A stretch of DNA of 36,366 bases from Phocaeicola sp. (GCA_029257865.1 JARIAN010000144.1:1-36366), one strand, 5' to 3'. Positions 1 through 11,498 are shown, counted from the stretch's first letter. Numbers and translations are program-made. The notes: generated by a model not told the origin, from the letters alone.

Positions 1-253
1 CAGGCTGCTTCACTTCCAACTTCACGGTTGGATTGTTGCAAGGTTTACCGGTAATCTGGACTTTGGCAACCTTAGGTTGTTCAACCTGGACTCTCTTGCC
101 CAACTTCTCGCTCCACAGCTGGTGACACTGCCAGTTCATGAACTTGTCGTAACTAACTCCATAATCCGCACAGAACTCGCAAAGATCCTTGGTCTCGCTA
201 CATAACTGGTAGAGGTCATATACCTCCTGGTAGTTTACTTTTTCTTTCGCCAT
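1..253 (-). CDS. IS66-type accessory protein (TnpA-like), N-terminal 84 residues
   Basis: On the minus strand ATG at 253-251 opens a frame that stays open to the window edge (84 codons, 3' end missing). The product starts MAKEKVNYQEVYDLYQ and contains CEFCADYGVSYDKFMNWQ. This matches the short helix-turn-helix style first ORF (TnpA) of bacteroidal IS66 elements, which carry a pattern of FC, then G(I/V)SY, then W near the N-terminus. A lysine- and valine-rich tail follows. The gene is the first of an IS66 operon whose tnpB and DDE transposase would lie beyond position 1. The assignment rests on motif resemblance and on the GTAA terminus 80 bp upstream. The function of TnpA in this family is not well defined. 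Confidence 0.55.
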   Translation of the reverse strand, partial: MAKEKVNYQEVYDLYQLCSETKDLCEFCADYGVSYDKFMNWQCHQLWSEKLGKRVQVEQPKVAKVQITGKPCNNPTVKLEVKQP

Positions 254-285
254 AATCATTGATGTTATTTGGTTATGGCGCAAAG

Positions 286-304
286 GCATGTTTAGGAAAC
301 ATGC
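286..304 (-). repeat. Perfect hairpin in the IS66 leader
   Basis: gcatgttt, agg, aaacatgc forms a perfect 8-bp stem with a 3-nt loop between the IS66 terminus and its first ORF. Its position suits a structure that limits read-through transcription or translation into the element. That role is inferred. Confidence 0.45.
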
Positions 305-332
305 GTGTCAAGGCGGAAAATAGAATGGTTAC

Positions 333-1053
333 ATCCGGCCAAGGAAATCCGCGACCTTGTCGGCAGTGATGCTTTCATTTGTGGAAAAACCTTCATAGCG
401 GTTATTGCGGTCAATCATGCCAAAGATATTGAGTCTGTATCCTCTTTGGGAAGGGATAAAGACATCCTCACCGCGGAATTGCCATCCGTAAGGCACATAT
501 CCCTCGGTGCAGATATGACTTTTATCAGCAAAGTAAAGGTCTATAAGTCCGTCTTTTGCCTGACTGTCGAGTTCTTGCAGCTTCTCGGTCTTGTACTCAT
601 AGAGCTGCGGCGAGGGTTTCCCCTTGGGACGTTTTCTTATACGTCTATATCTCGCGCCAATGCTGATAAAAAAGCTCTGAACGTGCTCTCGCTCACCTTC
701 TTGCCGGATGCCTGCTCCCACGCCTCCTTGGCTTTCTTCATGCTTTGCCTGTCCTGCTCGATGGCCTTGCGTACAGCATCTTCGTCCGAACAATCCATTA
801 TTGGTTTGCGCCCACGCCCGGGTCGCGTTTCCAACCCGGTTATTCCTTCGGCTTCGAAGCGTTTCACCCATGCATTGACGGATATGTGTGTCATCTTCGT
901 CTGCAATCCGACTTCTGTTGATTTCAACCCCTGTGATTTCAAGAGTATTGCGCGACAGCGCATACGGTATGCGTGGCTCTTGCCATTGCGAAAGCCATCC
1001 TCCAATTGCAGACGTTGCTGGTCTGTCAGTTCTATAACTTTGATTTTTGCGAT
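333..1053 (-). pseudogene. IS630-family transposase, two-frame, truncated by IS66 insertion
   Basis: The first frame (about 1053 down to 637) carries the helix-turn-helix half: AKIKVIELTDQQR, then RNGKSHAYRMRCRAILLKS, NAWVKRFEAEGI and a GRGRKPI linker. The second frame, offset by -1, continues with RRIRKRPKGKPSPQLYEYK, then LYFADKSHICTEGYVPYGW and NIFGMIDRNNRYEG, which is the start of the DDE domain including the first catalytic Asp. The rest of the domain is missing because the gene is interrupted at 332 by an IS66 end. No ATG lies at the family's usual start: the codon in front of GCAAAAATC (1051-1053) is ATC, so initiation would need a near-cognate codon or the TTG at 1005. The two frames meet at a TTTTTTA heptamer (667-673). 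Confidence 0.8.
609..673 (-). other. Candidate -1 ribosomal frameshift signal in the IS630 transposase
   Basis: On the minus strand, frame-one codons GCT TTT TTA contain the heptamer T_TTT_TTA (667-673), a canonical X_XXY_YYZ slippery site. A -1 slip moves translation from the helix-turn-helix frame into the frame encoding the DDE domain; frame one ends 24 nt later in TAA. Eight nucleotides downstream a possible stem begins: GGC, GC bulge, GAG (651-658) pairs with CTCGCC (609-614), enclosing a short AGGG-GAAA-CCCT hairpin. Heptamer and frame offset are read directly. Activity of the stem is inferred. Confidence 0.6.
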
Positions 1054-1079
1054 AGTTGTATCTTTTTATGGTTGTAATA

Positions 1080-1087
1080 CAAAAGTA
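1080..1087 (-). promoter_or_regulatory. -7 box upstream of the IS630 transposase
   Basis: Minus-strand TACTTTTG matches the Bacteroidetes -7 consensus TAnnTTTG exactly and lies about 30 bp before the presumed transposase start. No clear -33 TTTG is visible. Confidence 0.4.
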
Positions 1088-1126
1088 CACTTTTTTTGAT
1101 ATAAACTAATTTTAAACATCTACTTA

Positions 1127-1783
1127 TCATTTAAAATGTTCCCTTATAAACTCTACCATCCCCTCATCAATATCCATCAGCAACCGTTCACACTTAGGAT
1201 CTTTTGAGGTTGAAAGTAGATGTGTTAGTTGTTTGTATTTATCTATGTAATCAACTATTTTATGATAGTTTCCATTGATGATAAAACCTTGCACTGTTTC
1301 ACTATTACCTTCTCTTTCAATAACCCCTAAATGATTTTTGGGCTTTTCATTGACAAAATCGACATACGCATTGTAAATAGAAGCTGAAGGAAACTGTAAA
1401 ATAATTTCCTGAGCCTTTCTAAATATAGATTTGGCCATAATGTCAATATTAAAGTCTACATTTGCTGGAGTTATCTGAGTAGAGGCAAGTATTTTATATG
1501 TCTTTTCTTCTTTTGTATCTGATAATATAAAATATGCTGAAGCTTTATTCCAACCATAAGATATATAGCCATTAAGCAAAATCCAACCATTTCCAATAGG
1601 ACATCCTTGGAATAAATTATGGTCTGATATTATAATATTATATTTACCATTACCTCCTTTATCTAATACTCTGTCAATATTAGAAATATACTCATATCCA
1701 GACTGATCAGCCTCAAATGTAAGTGTATCAATCTTTAATGAAACACCATTTCTTTTAATACCTAAAATATAACTATCTTCCAT
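1127..1783 (-). CDS. Hypothetical protein, AT-rich orphan gene between IS remnants
   Basis: The frame encodes 218 residues from ATG at 1783 to TGA at 1127. I do not recognise the family. The product has no signal peptide or membrane segment and is mixed alpha/beta in appearance. It has a run of short beta-like segments in the first half (SGYEYISNID, KYNIIISDHN, NGWILLNGYISYGW) and a helical, charged C-terminus. The gene is clearly richer in A+T than the core genes of the window and sits between an IS630 remnant and an IS1380 remnant, which suggests acquisition by transfer. A -7-like TACTTTTTG (one base too long) lies about 25 bp upstream of the ATG. The long undamaged frame suggests a real gene. 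It could be an orphaned immunity-type or defence-island protein, but nothing in the sequence proves this. Confidence 0.6.
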   Translation of the reverse strand: MEDSYILGIKRNGVSLKIDTLTFEADQSGYEYISNIDRVLDKGGNGKYNIIISDHNLFQGCPIGNGWILLNGYISYGWNKASAYFILSDTKEEKTYKILASTQITPANVDFNIDIMAKSIFRKAQEIILQFPSASIYNAYVDFVNEKPKNHLGVIEREGNSETVQGFIINGNYHKIVDYIDKYKQLTHLLSTSKDPKCERLLMDIDEGMVEFIREHFK

Positions 1784-1836
1784 TTTATTTATGAGTCCAC
1801 TTCAAAAAGTAGACAAATTAAAAAAGTTCAACTTAA

Positions 1837-3133
1837 CCCTTAAATCCGCAACATATTTCAAAAAAATAAGTTAAAGTACTGAGTGATAACATATTGCCCA
1901 GTAATTTGCCATGTCAGAAGATTCACTTAACTTAGTGTTGCAAAATAAAAGTTCATAAATCTTCATCAGACATGGCTAAAGTACAAATAAAATCCGAACA
2001 AATCACATCTTTTGGCGGGATCTTTTCCATTATGAAGCAATTTGATGCTCTTTTATCCAAAGTAATCGATTCAACATTAGGAAAACGTTGCCAATCCTTC
2101 GGCTACAGCTACAGTGAAATACTCCGCTCCCTCATGTGTGTGTTCTTCTGCGGTGGTTCTTGCATTGAGGATGTCTCCCACATCTTATGAAGCATCTTTC
2201 CTCTCACCCAAGAATTAGGACATGCAGTGCCGATACGACTCTACGTGCCATAAAGGAGTTGACTACCTCAAACATAAACTTCAGGGTAATCATACGACTT
2301 CAATACAGTCTCTGGTCAAATCGCTTATATCTACCGGAGAGTTACGCAAGGGACAAATGATTTGTTCGGAGGAGATAGTAGACACTATAAAGGCACATTG
2401 CAGGCATTGCTATATCCGCGCAAACAGATGTTCGGTTTTTTATGACGACAGTATTCTGACCAATGATTTTAATTCAGATGTAAGGGATATCGTGGAATTT
2501 TATAACCTTGCGTGGTGGAAAGGAAAGAATCTTTGACGACATGAACAACGGATTCGGCTGGAAACGACTGCCAAAGTCATTCATGGCAGAAAACACGATC
2601 TATCTGCTGATGACTGCGTTTATAAGAAACTTCTACAAAACGATTATCAAAAGAATGAACGTAAAGGAATTAGGACTATCTACAACGAGTCGTATCAGGA
2701 CTTTCGTATTCAAATTCATTTCCGTCCCGGCCAAATGAATTAAAACATCCAAAGAGTACAGACTGAACATCTATACCGTTAACCCGGCTTATGCAAAAGT
2801 CTTCAATGCAAGTGACTGATTCCTTTCTCTTATGGGCTGTATGGCATATTACCTCAAGTCGCTTTATGGGATAAGGGGAAGATATGCTTAAAAAAAGATC
2901 AAACAGATTCTCATTTTATATATGAATCGTTGAAATTCGAGATTTTTACAAAAGATCCATTTACAACACGAGAGTCAAGATAATTTGCGGAAATTAGGAT
3001 AATCTCATCCTGCCGTTTGTTTTTATTGGCATTCCCTGGCATAGAGTGAATGAATGCTAAAGTGCCAATCGTTTTAAACCTTGACAAATTGTCAGTTTGT
3101 TAAATTTCAGCATCTCAGACGCTCGAATTTAGG
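1837..3133 (+). mobile_element. Probable extent of a decayed IS1380-family element
   Basis: The IS1380 transposase remnant (1972-2819) is flanked by similar sequences in inverse orientation: cccttaaatccg at 1837-1848 and cgaatttagg at 3124-3133, whose reverse complement is cctaaattcg. If these are the inverted repeats, the element is now about 1.3 kb. That fits a normal element of about 1.7 kb minus the roughly 0.45 kb missing from its transposase gene. The ends are a tentative reading based on weak similarity. Confidence 0.3.
1972..2819 (+). pseudogene. IS1380-family transposase, degenerate
   Basis: Three frames carry successive pieces of one IS1380-type transposase. From 1972 comes MAKVQIKSEQITSFGGIFS, SEILRSLMCVFFCGGSCIEDV and a stop at 2188. 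From about 2222 come fragments including CSEEIVDTIKAHCRHCYIRANRC and SILTNDFNSDVRDIVEFYNL. From about 2508 comes RGGKERIFDDMNNGFGWKRLP, then FISVPAK and a stop. A last piece reads KTSKEYRLNIYTVNPAYAKVF and ends at TGA 2817-2819. Intact family members have about 430 codons; here roughly 150 codons of the centre are missing, including much of the first half of the DDE domain, and there are several frameshifts and stops. The element cannot make a transposase and is a fossil. Confidence 0.85.
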
Positions 3134-3640
3134 AGGTGAATGCAGTGTTGACTAGCCTGGGGAAATCTGAGGTTTCAATAGAAAATCAGAATGAAAGTGA
3201 AACAACCGATACTCCATTCTATTGACAGGTAAAAAAAAGAATCTTCTAGTCAAATAACCATCAAAGTTGGAATATCAGAAACTTTTCTCTTTTATATAAA
3301 GAGACTGAAAAGAGAACAAACTAGCGAAAAAAAACGCGTTTTTTAGAGGTCTTTCAAAATCGTCGAAGCATTTTTGGGGAATCTTGGAGTAATGTTGAGC
3401 AAAATGTCGAATCATTTTCACGAAAATGATTACAAGATCTGGAAAAAATATGTCGATGATCTGGAGGCTATTTCTTAAAGATTAGAGTCGTGTTTAACAT
3501 TGAATAGAAAGATAGCACACTATTTATAAAGTATAAGTTGTTGCATTTTAAGATCCCCCCTTTTAAAGACTAAAACTTCTATTCATATTGTTTAAATAAC
3601 AAATCCGATGCAATCTTTTTGATAAAGAATAGAACAGATT
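2820..3640. other. Gene-less debris with several palindromes
   Basis: No frame of useful length or recognisable product is seen on either strand. Notable structures are tgacaaattgtca (3082-3094, perfect palindrome around a central base), aaaaaacgcgtttttt (3329-3344, perfect 16-bp palindrome) and aatcattttc-ac-gaaaatgatt (3410-3431, 10-bp stem with a 2-nt loop). The first part (to about 3133) is probably the 3' untranslated end of the IS1380 fossil. The origin of the rest is unknown. Confidence 0.5.
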
Positions 3641-3660
3641 ACATGACACACTGCTTTTGC

Positions 3661-3720
3661 AAAAAAAGACAAAAAAGAGCCACATCAACCTCCGACAAAC
3701 GGATTGATATGACTCTCTTT
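3661..3720 (-). terminator. Intrinsic terminator of the beta-galactosidase gene
   Basis: On the minus strand an AAAGAG arm (3715-3720) pairs with CTCTTT (3674-3679). The stem continues GTCATATCAA with TTGATGTGGC (allowing G-U pairs) and CCG with CGG around a TTTGT loop. A U-rich tail (TTTTTTGTCTTTTTTT) follows. It lies about 40 bp past the stop codon. Confidence 0.8.
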
Positions 3721-3756
3721 ATAGAAAGAATGATGTATTTCAACCAACTAGAAATT

Positions 3757-7116
<3,360 letters not shown>

Positions 7117-7131
7117 TTAATAAATATGCTG

Positions 7132-7163
7132 CAAATTAAGGACAAATATCTTAATTTGTCAAA
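7132..7163 (-). promoter_or_regulatory. Promoter of the beta-galactosidase gene
   Basis: Minus-strand TTTG (7160-7163), 20 nt spacer, then TTAATTTG (7132-7139), one mismatch from TAnnTTTG. The arrangement fits the bacteroidal -33/-7 pattern and lies about 30 bp before the ATG. Confidence 0.5.
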
Positions 7164-7175
7164 AAATCGCCAACA

Positions 7176-7213
7176 AAAAAGGCTGCCTTCCACGTAAAGG
7201 AGACAGCCTTTTT
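7176..7213. terminator. Bidirectional intrinsic terminator after lepA
   Basis: aaaaaggctg (7176-7185) pairs perfectly with cagccttttt (7204-7213) around an 18-nt loop. The A/T flanks give a U-tract in either direction. It follows the lepA stop by about 30 bp and separates lepA from the downstream beta-galactosidase gene. Confidence 0.85.
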
Positions 7214-7241
7214 CTGCAATATTGCTTTGTATTGACTAGTT

Positions 7242-9023
7242 TTAATCCAGTTTCAACACTGCCAAGAATGCCTTTTGCGGCACCTCTACAGTACCAATCT
7301 GCTTCATGCGCTTCTTACCCTTCTTCTGCTTTTCAAGCAACTTACGCTTACGGCTCACGTCGCCACCATAACATTTTGCAGTTACATCCTTACGTACCGC
7401 CTTGATTGTTTCACGGGCGATAATCTTGGCACCGATGGCAGCCTGAATAGCAATTTCAAACTGCTGGCGAGGTATCAGCTCTTTCAACTTCTCACACATA
7501 CGGCGTCCCAAATCGTAGGCGTTATCTACGTGAGTCAACGTAGAAAGGGCATCCACCGATTCACCATTCAACAGAATATCCAGTTTCGCCAATTTAGAAG
7601 GACGGAAACCAGACTGATGGTAGTCGAAAGATGCATATCCCTTAGAGATACTCTTCAGTTTGTCATAAAAGTCGATTACAATTTCGCCTAGCGGCATCTT
7701 ATAATGGAGTTCCACACGATTGCCTGAAATATAATCCTGACGGACCAGTTCGCCACGCTTGCCCAAACACAGTGTCATGATTGAACCGATATAATCAGTA
7801 GTTGTAATGATGGAAGCATCAATGTAAGGCTCCTCAATATGGTCAATAAGAGTCGGGTCTGGCATACCGCCCGGATTATGCACTTCCTGTACGCCGCCTT
7901 GCTTGTCATACACCATATAAGATACGTTAGGCACAGTAGTAATCACGTTCATGTCGAACTCACGGTCCAGACGTTCCTGAACGATTTCCATGTGAAGCAA
8001 TCCCAAGAAGCCGCAACGGAACCCAAATCCCAAAGCCAAAGAAGACTCCGGCTGGAAAGTCAGCGAAGCATCGTTAAGCTGCAATTTCTCCAACGAGGCG
8101 CGCAAGTTCTCATAGTCTTCCGCTTCAATCGGATAAACACCGGCAAAGACCATCGGCTTCACTTCTTCAAAACCTTCGATAGCCTTTTCACACGGTGCGG
8201 CAATGTGCGTAATAGTATCGCCCACCTTCACTTCCTTTGAAGTCTTGATACCGGAAATGATGTATCCTACATCACCGGTACGCAATTCCTTGCGAGGCAC
8301 CATATCTAGTTTCAATACACCCACTTCATCTGCGTCATACTCTTTTCCTGTATTGAAGAATTTCACCTTATCACCGGTGCGGATTACTCCGTTTACCACC
8401 TTAAAGTATGCAATGATGCCGCGGAATGAATTGAACACTGAGTCGAAAATCAAAGCCTGCAGAGGAGCGTTCTCGTCACCTACCGGATGAGGAATGCGTT
8501 CCACTACCGCCTGAAGGATATCCTCCACTCCCTGACCAGTCTTTCCGGAAGCACGGATGATGTCTTCACGTTTACATCCCAGCAGATCGATGATTTCATC
8601 TTCCACCTCGTCCGGCATTGCACTTGCCATATCACACTTGTTCATCACCGGAATAATCTCCAAATTATGTTCCAACGCCATATACAAGTTGGAGATGGTC
8701 TGGGCCTGTACGCCCTGCGAAGCATCCACTACCAACAATGCGCCTTCACACGCCGCAATGGAACGAGACACCTCGTAAGAGAAGTCCACGTGCCCCGGAG
8801 TATCAATCAGGTTCAGCACATATTTCTCACCTTTATAGTTATACTCCATCTGGATAGCATGACTCTTGATGGTTATACCACGTTCACGCTCCAAGTCCAT
8901 ATCGTCGAGCATCTGTCCTTCGGTCACTTTCACCGTTTGAGTAAACTCCAACAAACGGTCGGCTAGTGTAGATTTTCCATGATCGATATGAGCAATGATA
9001 CAGAAATTTCGGATATTTTTCAT
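7242..9023 (-). CDS. lepA: Elongation factor 4 (back-translocating GTPase LepA)
   Basis: The 593-residue protein matches LepA in length and throughout. It is a ribosome-bound translational GTPase that acts on elongating or stalled ribosomes. The P-loop AHIDHGKS is at residues 11-18, followed by switch I with [26 protein letters not shown] (G3) and NKCD (G4). EF-G-like domains II, III and V come next. The LepA-specific C-terminal domain includes [45 protein letters not shown] and the conserved end [13 protein letters not shown]. The ATG at 9023 gives the standard [19 protein letters not shown] start. The gene follows sppA on the same strand but has its own promoter and a 3' terminator. Confidence 0.98.
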   Translation of the reverse strand: MKNIRNFCIIAHIDHGKSTLADRLLEFTQTVKVTEGQMLDDMDLERERGITIKSHAIQMEYNYKGEKYVLNLIDTPGHVDFSYEVSRSIAACEGALLVVDASQGVQAQTISNLYMALEHNLEIIPVMNKCDMASAMPDEVEDEIIDLLGCKREDIIRASGKTGQGVEDILQAVVERIPHPVGDENAPLQALIFDSVFNSFRGIIAYFKVVNGVIRTGDKVKFFNTGKEYDADEVGVLKLDMVPRKELRTGDVGYIISGIKTSKEVKVGDTITHIAAPCEKAIEGFEEVKPMVFAGVYPIEAEDYENLRASLEKLQLNDASLTFQPESSLALGFGFRCGFLGLLHMEIVQERLDREFDMNVITTVPNVSYMVYDKQGGVQEVHNPGGMPDPTLIDHIEEPYIDASIITTTDYIGSIMTLCLGKRGELVRQDYISGNRVELHYKMPLGEIVIDFYDKLKSISKGYASFDYHQSGFRPSKLAKLDILLNGESVDALSTLTHVDNAYDLGRRMCEKLKELIPRQQFEIAIQAAIGAKIIARETIKAVRKDVTAKCYGGDVSRKRKLLEKQKKGKKRMKQIGTVEVPQKAFLAVLKLD

Positions 9024-9124
9024 TCTACTTATTTATGTTTCTAAATCTTTTCACTATAGGCAGCACCTGCCAGTTATCGTCCTGTTTTCAGAAACCATCC
9101 CACCTGTCAGGCATATTTTGTATG

Positions 9125-9132
9125 CAAAGATA
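9125..9132 (-). promoter_or_regulatory. -7 box of the lepA promoter
   Basis: Minus-strand TATCTTTG matches TAnnTTTG exactly. It implies a leader of about 95 nt, which contains a small GGCAG-CAC-CTGCC hairpin (9059-9071). The -33 region is only T-rich. Confidence 0.6.
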
Positions 9133-9231
9133 AATCAATTTGAACAATGATAAAAATAATGATAAAAAAAATATGTGCTTTCTACACAGCGACATAAGCC
9201 GCAGACAGCACAAAAAAAATGCCGGGAAGAA

Positions 9232-9271
9232 ACAAGAAAAGCGATATCCCGGAAGATACCGCTTATCTTGT
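9232..9271 (-). terminator. Hairpin terminator after sppA
   Basis: On the minus strand ACAAGA-AAGCG-TATC pairs with GATA-CGCTT-TCTTGT with small bulges around a TTCCGG loop, just 16 bp past the sppA stop. The tail (TTCTTCCC) is only moderately U-rich, so termination is likely but not certain. Confidence 0.6.
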
Positions 9272-9287
9272 CTATGCCGACACTCTT

Positions 9288-11060
9288 TTACAATCCCTGA
9301 ATCAAGAACGGCATGCGGGTCTGAATACCCGACACCGATTTCATCTGCTGCATGGTAGAATAAATACGGAAATCTTCTTCTCCCATGATTGAACGAACGA
9401 TAGAGATGCACATATCCTCCTGCATCTTGGTAAGATATTCGGTAAAGAAATCTTTTTCCACATTCGCCTTCACCACCGAATAGTCGGTCAGTTTGGCTAG
9501 AGAAGCAGCTTCGGCAACAGCCAGGTCAATGCCACCAATCTTATCGACCAAGCCACGTTGCAATGCCTGGTCACCAGTCCATACACGTCCCTGCCCGATA
9601 TGGTCAATGGAATCTTTCGGCAATCCACGTCCGTCTGCACAGCGAGTCAGGAACAAGTCGTAAGTACGTTCCACACCACTTTGAATCAAAGCCTTTTCAT
9701 CTTCACGCATCGGACGGCTCATGTCGCCCAAGTCGGCATATTTTCCTGTTTTCACCACATCCGTAGTCACATCCAGCAATTTAAAGGTCCCCGCCAGATT
9801 TCTCACTACCCCAAACACCCCGATAGAACCGGTCAAAGTAGTATGTTCAGCAACAATCTTATCAGCAGCGCAAGAAATATAATAACCTCCTGAAGCAGCA
9901 TAGTCACCCATCGAAACCACTACCGGCTTCACCGCTTTCAGTTCTACAACAGCCTTCCATATCTGCTCTGAAATATATGCACTTCCACCCGGCGAGTTCA
10001 CACGCATCACCACAGCCTTCACCTCCTTGTCTTTGGCCAATTTCTGCAAATCATTCACCAGTCCCTCATCAATGCATGCAGCGTTCATACCCATCGGAGA
10101 GCTTCCTTTCTGTGCAATTTCACCTTCGGCATAAAGCACAGCTACCTTATCTTTCTTTACTTTAGTATCATCGACCATATTGAGCAGCTTCTTCACATTG
10201 GCAGCAATCATCTTGCCGTCAGCCTTCTGTCCAGCCATACGCTTCACGCAGGCTTCAGCCTCTTGGCGATAAGCCAACGCATCTACCAACTTAAAGTCGA
10301 CTGCAGCCTGAGTGTCCCCCATCGACTTTCCCTCGTTGACAAAGCGGTCGAAATCTGCTTCCTCAATATGACGTGCCTCACAGATACCTGCCCTCATATT
10401 ACCCCATATACTTCCGAGGAAAGAGGTCAGCTGCTCCCGGTTGGCATCACTGAATTTGTCCATGAAATAAGGTTCCACCGCACTTTTATAAGTACCAACC
10501 TTGAAAATGTAATGCTCCACACCTACTTTGGCAGCAAGATTTTTGAAGAAGATGCCTTGAGAGGCCAATCCCACCATGCTGACCACTCCCTGCGGATTGA
10601 CAAATACCGAATCGGCTACACTGGCAAGATAGTATGCACCCTGAGTATAGATGTCGGCATAAGATACGATGAACTTTCCACTGGTCTTAAAATCTTCCAG
10701 TTCACGACGGATAGCTTCGAAGCTGGCATAACCACCAGATACACTTCCTGCATCTAGATAAATACCCTTAATCTTTTCACTCTTCTTGGCATTGCGAATG
10801 GCTTTTACCACATCCACCAACGACATCCCATCGGATTCCTCTCCCAACAATTCCTTTAACGGATTGCTTTCTATCCGGTCGGAAAGACTTCCTTTCAACT
10901 CCAACTTAAACACGGTGTTGTCCTTTGGCTTGTACTCACTATCCGAACTTCCGCTCAATGCGGCTCCCACCAACATAAAGATTCCCACAAAAAAGAGGAA
11001 CCCCATTGCAATCAGCACTCCAAATGTGGAGGCAAACATGGTTTTGATAAAATCTTTCAT
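9288..11060 (-). CDS. sppA: Signal peptide peptidase SppA, 67K type
   Basis: The 590-residue protein has two tandem S49/ClpP-like halves, the 67K SppA architecture, and digests cleaved signal peptides at the inner membrane. One N-terminal membrane anchor lies at about residues 10-36 (TFGVLIAMGFLFFVGIFMLV). The general-base Lys is in VGTYKSAVEPY (Lys192, N-terminal half) and the nucleophile Ser is in GDYAASGGYY (Ser390, C-terminal half). LTGSIGVFG follows, as is typical. The frame ends MPFLIQGL at TAA 9288. The gene is monocistronic: its own -7 box lies upstream, it diverges from valS, and a hairpin lies after its stop. Confidence 0.95.
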   Translation of the reverse strand: MKDFIKTMFASTFGVLIAMGFLFFVGIFMLVGAALSGSSDSEYKPKDNTVFKLELKGSLSDRIESNPLKELLGEESDGMSLVDVVKAIRNAKKSEKIKGIYLDAGSVSGGYASFEAIRRELEDFKTSGKFIVSYADIYTQGAYYLASVADSVFVNPQGVVSMVGLASQGIFFKNLAAKVGVEHYIFKVGTYKSAVEPYFMDKFSDANREQLTSFLGSIWGNMRAGICEARHIEEADFDRFVNEGKSMGDTQAAVDFKLVDALAYRQEAEACVKRMAGQKADGKMIAANVKKLLNMVDDTKVKKDKVAVLYAEGEIAQKGSSPMGMNAACIDEGLVNDLQKLAKDKEVKAVVMRVNSPGGSAYISEQIWKAVVELKAVKPVVVSMGDYAASGGYYISCAADKIVAEHTTLTGSIGVFGVVRNLAGTFKLLDVTTDVVKTGKYADLGDMSRPMREDEKALIQSGVERTYDLFLTRCADGRGLPKDSIDHIGQGRVWTGDQALQRGLVDKIGGIDLAVAEAASLAKLTDYSVVKANVEKDFFTEYLTKMQEDMCISIVRSIMGEEDFRIYSTMQQMKSVSGIQTRMPFLIQGL

Positions 11061-11112
11061 ACAATTAACTTATTATTTTGTTTATTTGTCCTTTTTTCAT
11101 TACTTGACACCG

Positions 11113-11120
11113 CAAAAATA
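11113..11120 (-). promoter_or_regulatory. -7 box of the sppA promoter
   Basis: Minus-strand TATTTTTG is an exact TAnnTTTG match 52 bp upstream of the sppA ATG. No convincing -33 box is seen. Confidence 0.55.
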
Positions 11121-11439
11121 GAAATAAATCAGTTATGACATAGCTAATAAAGAGTTATCTTTATGTTAACGATATGTTAACAATCAATTTACGATGGAAA
11201 GAAAGCGAATCCAAATGCTAAAAAAATGATTCTTCTATCGAACAAATCACATTCAAAACGCAATCACATATCCATCTACCACTCAAACCAACACTCCCCT
11301 ACCGAGTTGAAGACAACCAATCACAGAAAGGTCACCTATTATAAATCCACATTACGACTACCGGACTAAAGGGCATGGAAGTTTTTTCAATTGAAAGATT
11401 ATTCTATCACTTTCATGCAAGTTTTCCAGTTTTATTCTG
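11121..11439. other. Divergent intergenic region between sppA and valS
   Basis: No gene is seen. A direct repeat of tatgttaac (11162-11170 and 11173-11181) contains two GTTAAC palindromes 11 bp apart, centred about 50 bp upstream of the sppA -7 box, a possible operator. The stretch 11240-11310 is strikingly poor in G on the plus strand. I find no RNA-gene signature. Confidence 0.4.
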
Positions 11440-11447
11440 TATTTTTG
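11440..11447 (+). promoter_or_regulatory. -7 box of the valS promoter
   Basis: TATTTTTG matches TAnnTTTG exactly, 51 bp upstream of the valS ATG. The -33 region has no good TTTG. Transcription would start near 11453. Confidence 0.6.
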
Positions 11448-11498
11448 CGCAAATATCACTTTTTAAAAGATTATTAGTTAAAATAAAACATAATTAAA

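Larger units (their letters stand above)
1..332 (-). mobile_element. IS66-family insertion sequence, one terminus (partial)
   Basis: Read on the minus strand, the segment starting at 332 begins GTAACCATTC. IS66-family terminal inverted repeats typically begin GTAA. About 80 bp inside this end a small IS66 accessory-type ORF starts and runs off the window. The IS630 transposase frame is intact up to this point and broken by it, so the element most likely inserted into the IS630 gene. The bases just outside the end, 333-340 (atccggcc), are the expected 8-bp target duplication; its second copy would lie outside the window. The boundary is inferred from the GTAA terminus and from where IS630 similarity stops. 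Confidence 0.6.

Noticed and set aside
305-1099. Plus-strand frame of 264 codons over the IS630 gene
   Set aside because: Antisense shadow of the transposase; the minus-strand frames have clear IS630 motifs.
9140-9411. Short frames between lepA and sppA on both strands
   Set aside because: They overlap the lepA promoter, the sppA terminator hairpin and the sppA 3' end, and their products are low-complexity.
11240-11310. G-poor, CA-rich stretch that looked like a possible repeat array
   Set aside because: No regular repeat unit or spacer pattern is present, so it is not a CRISPR or tandem repeat.
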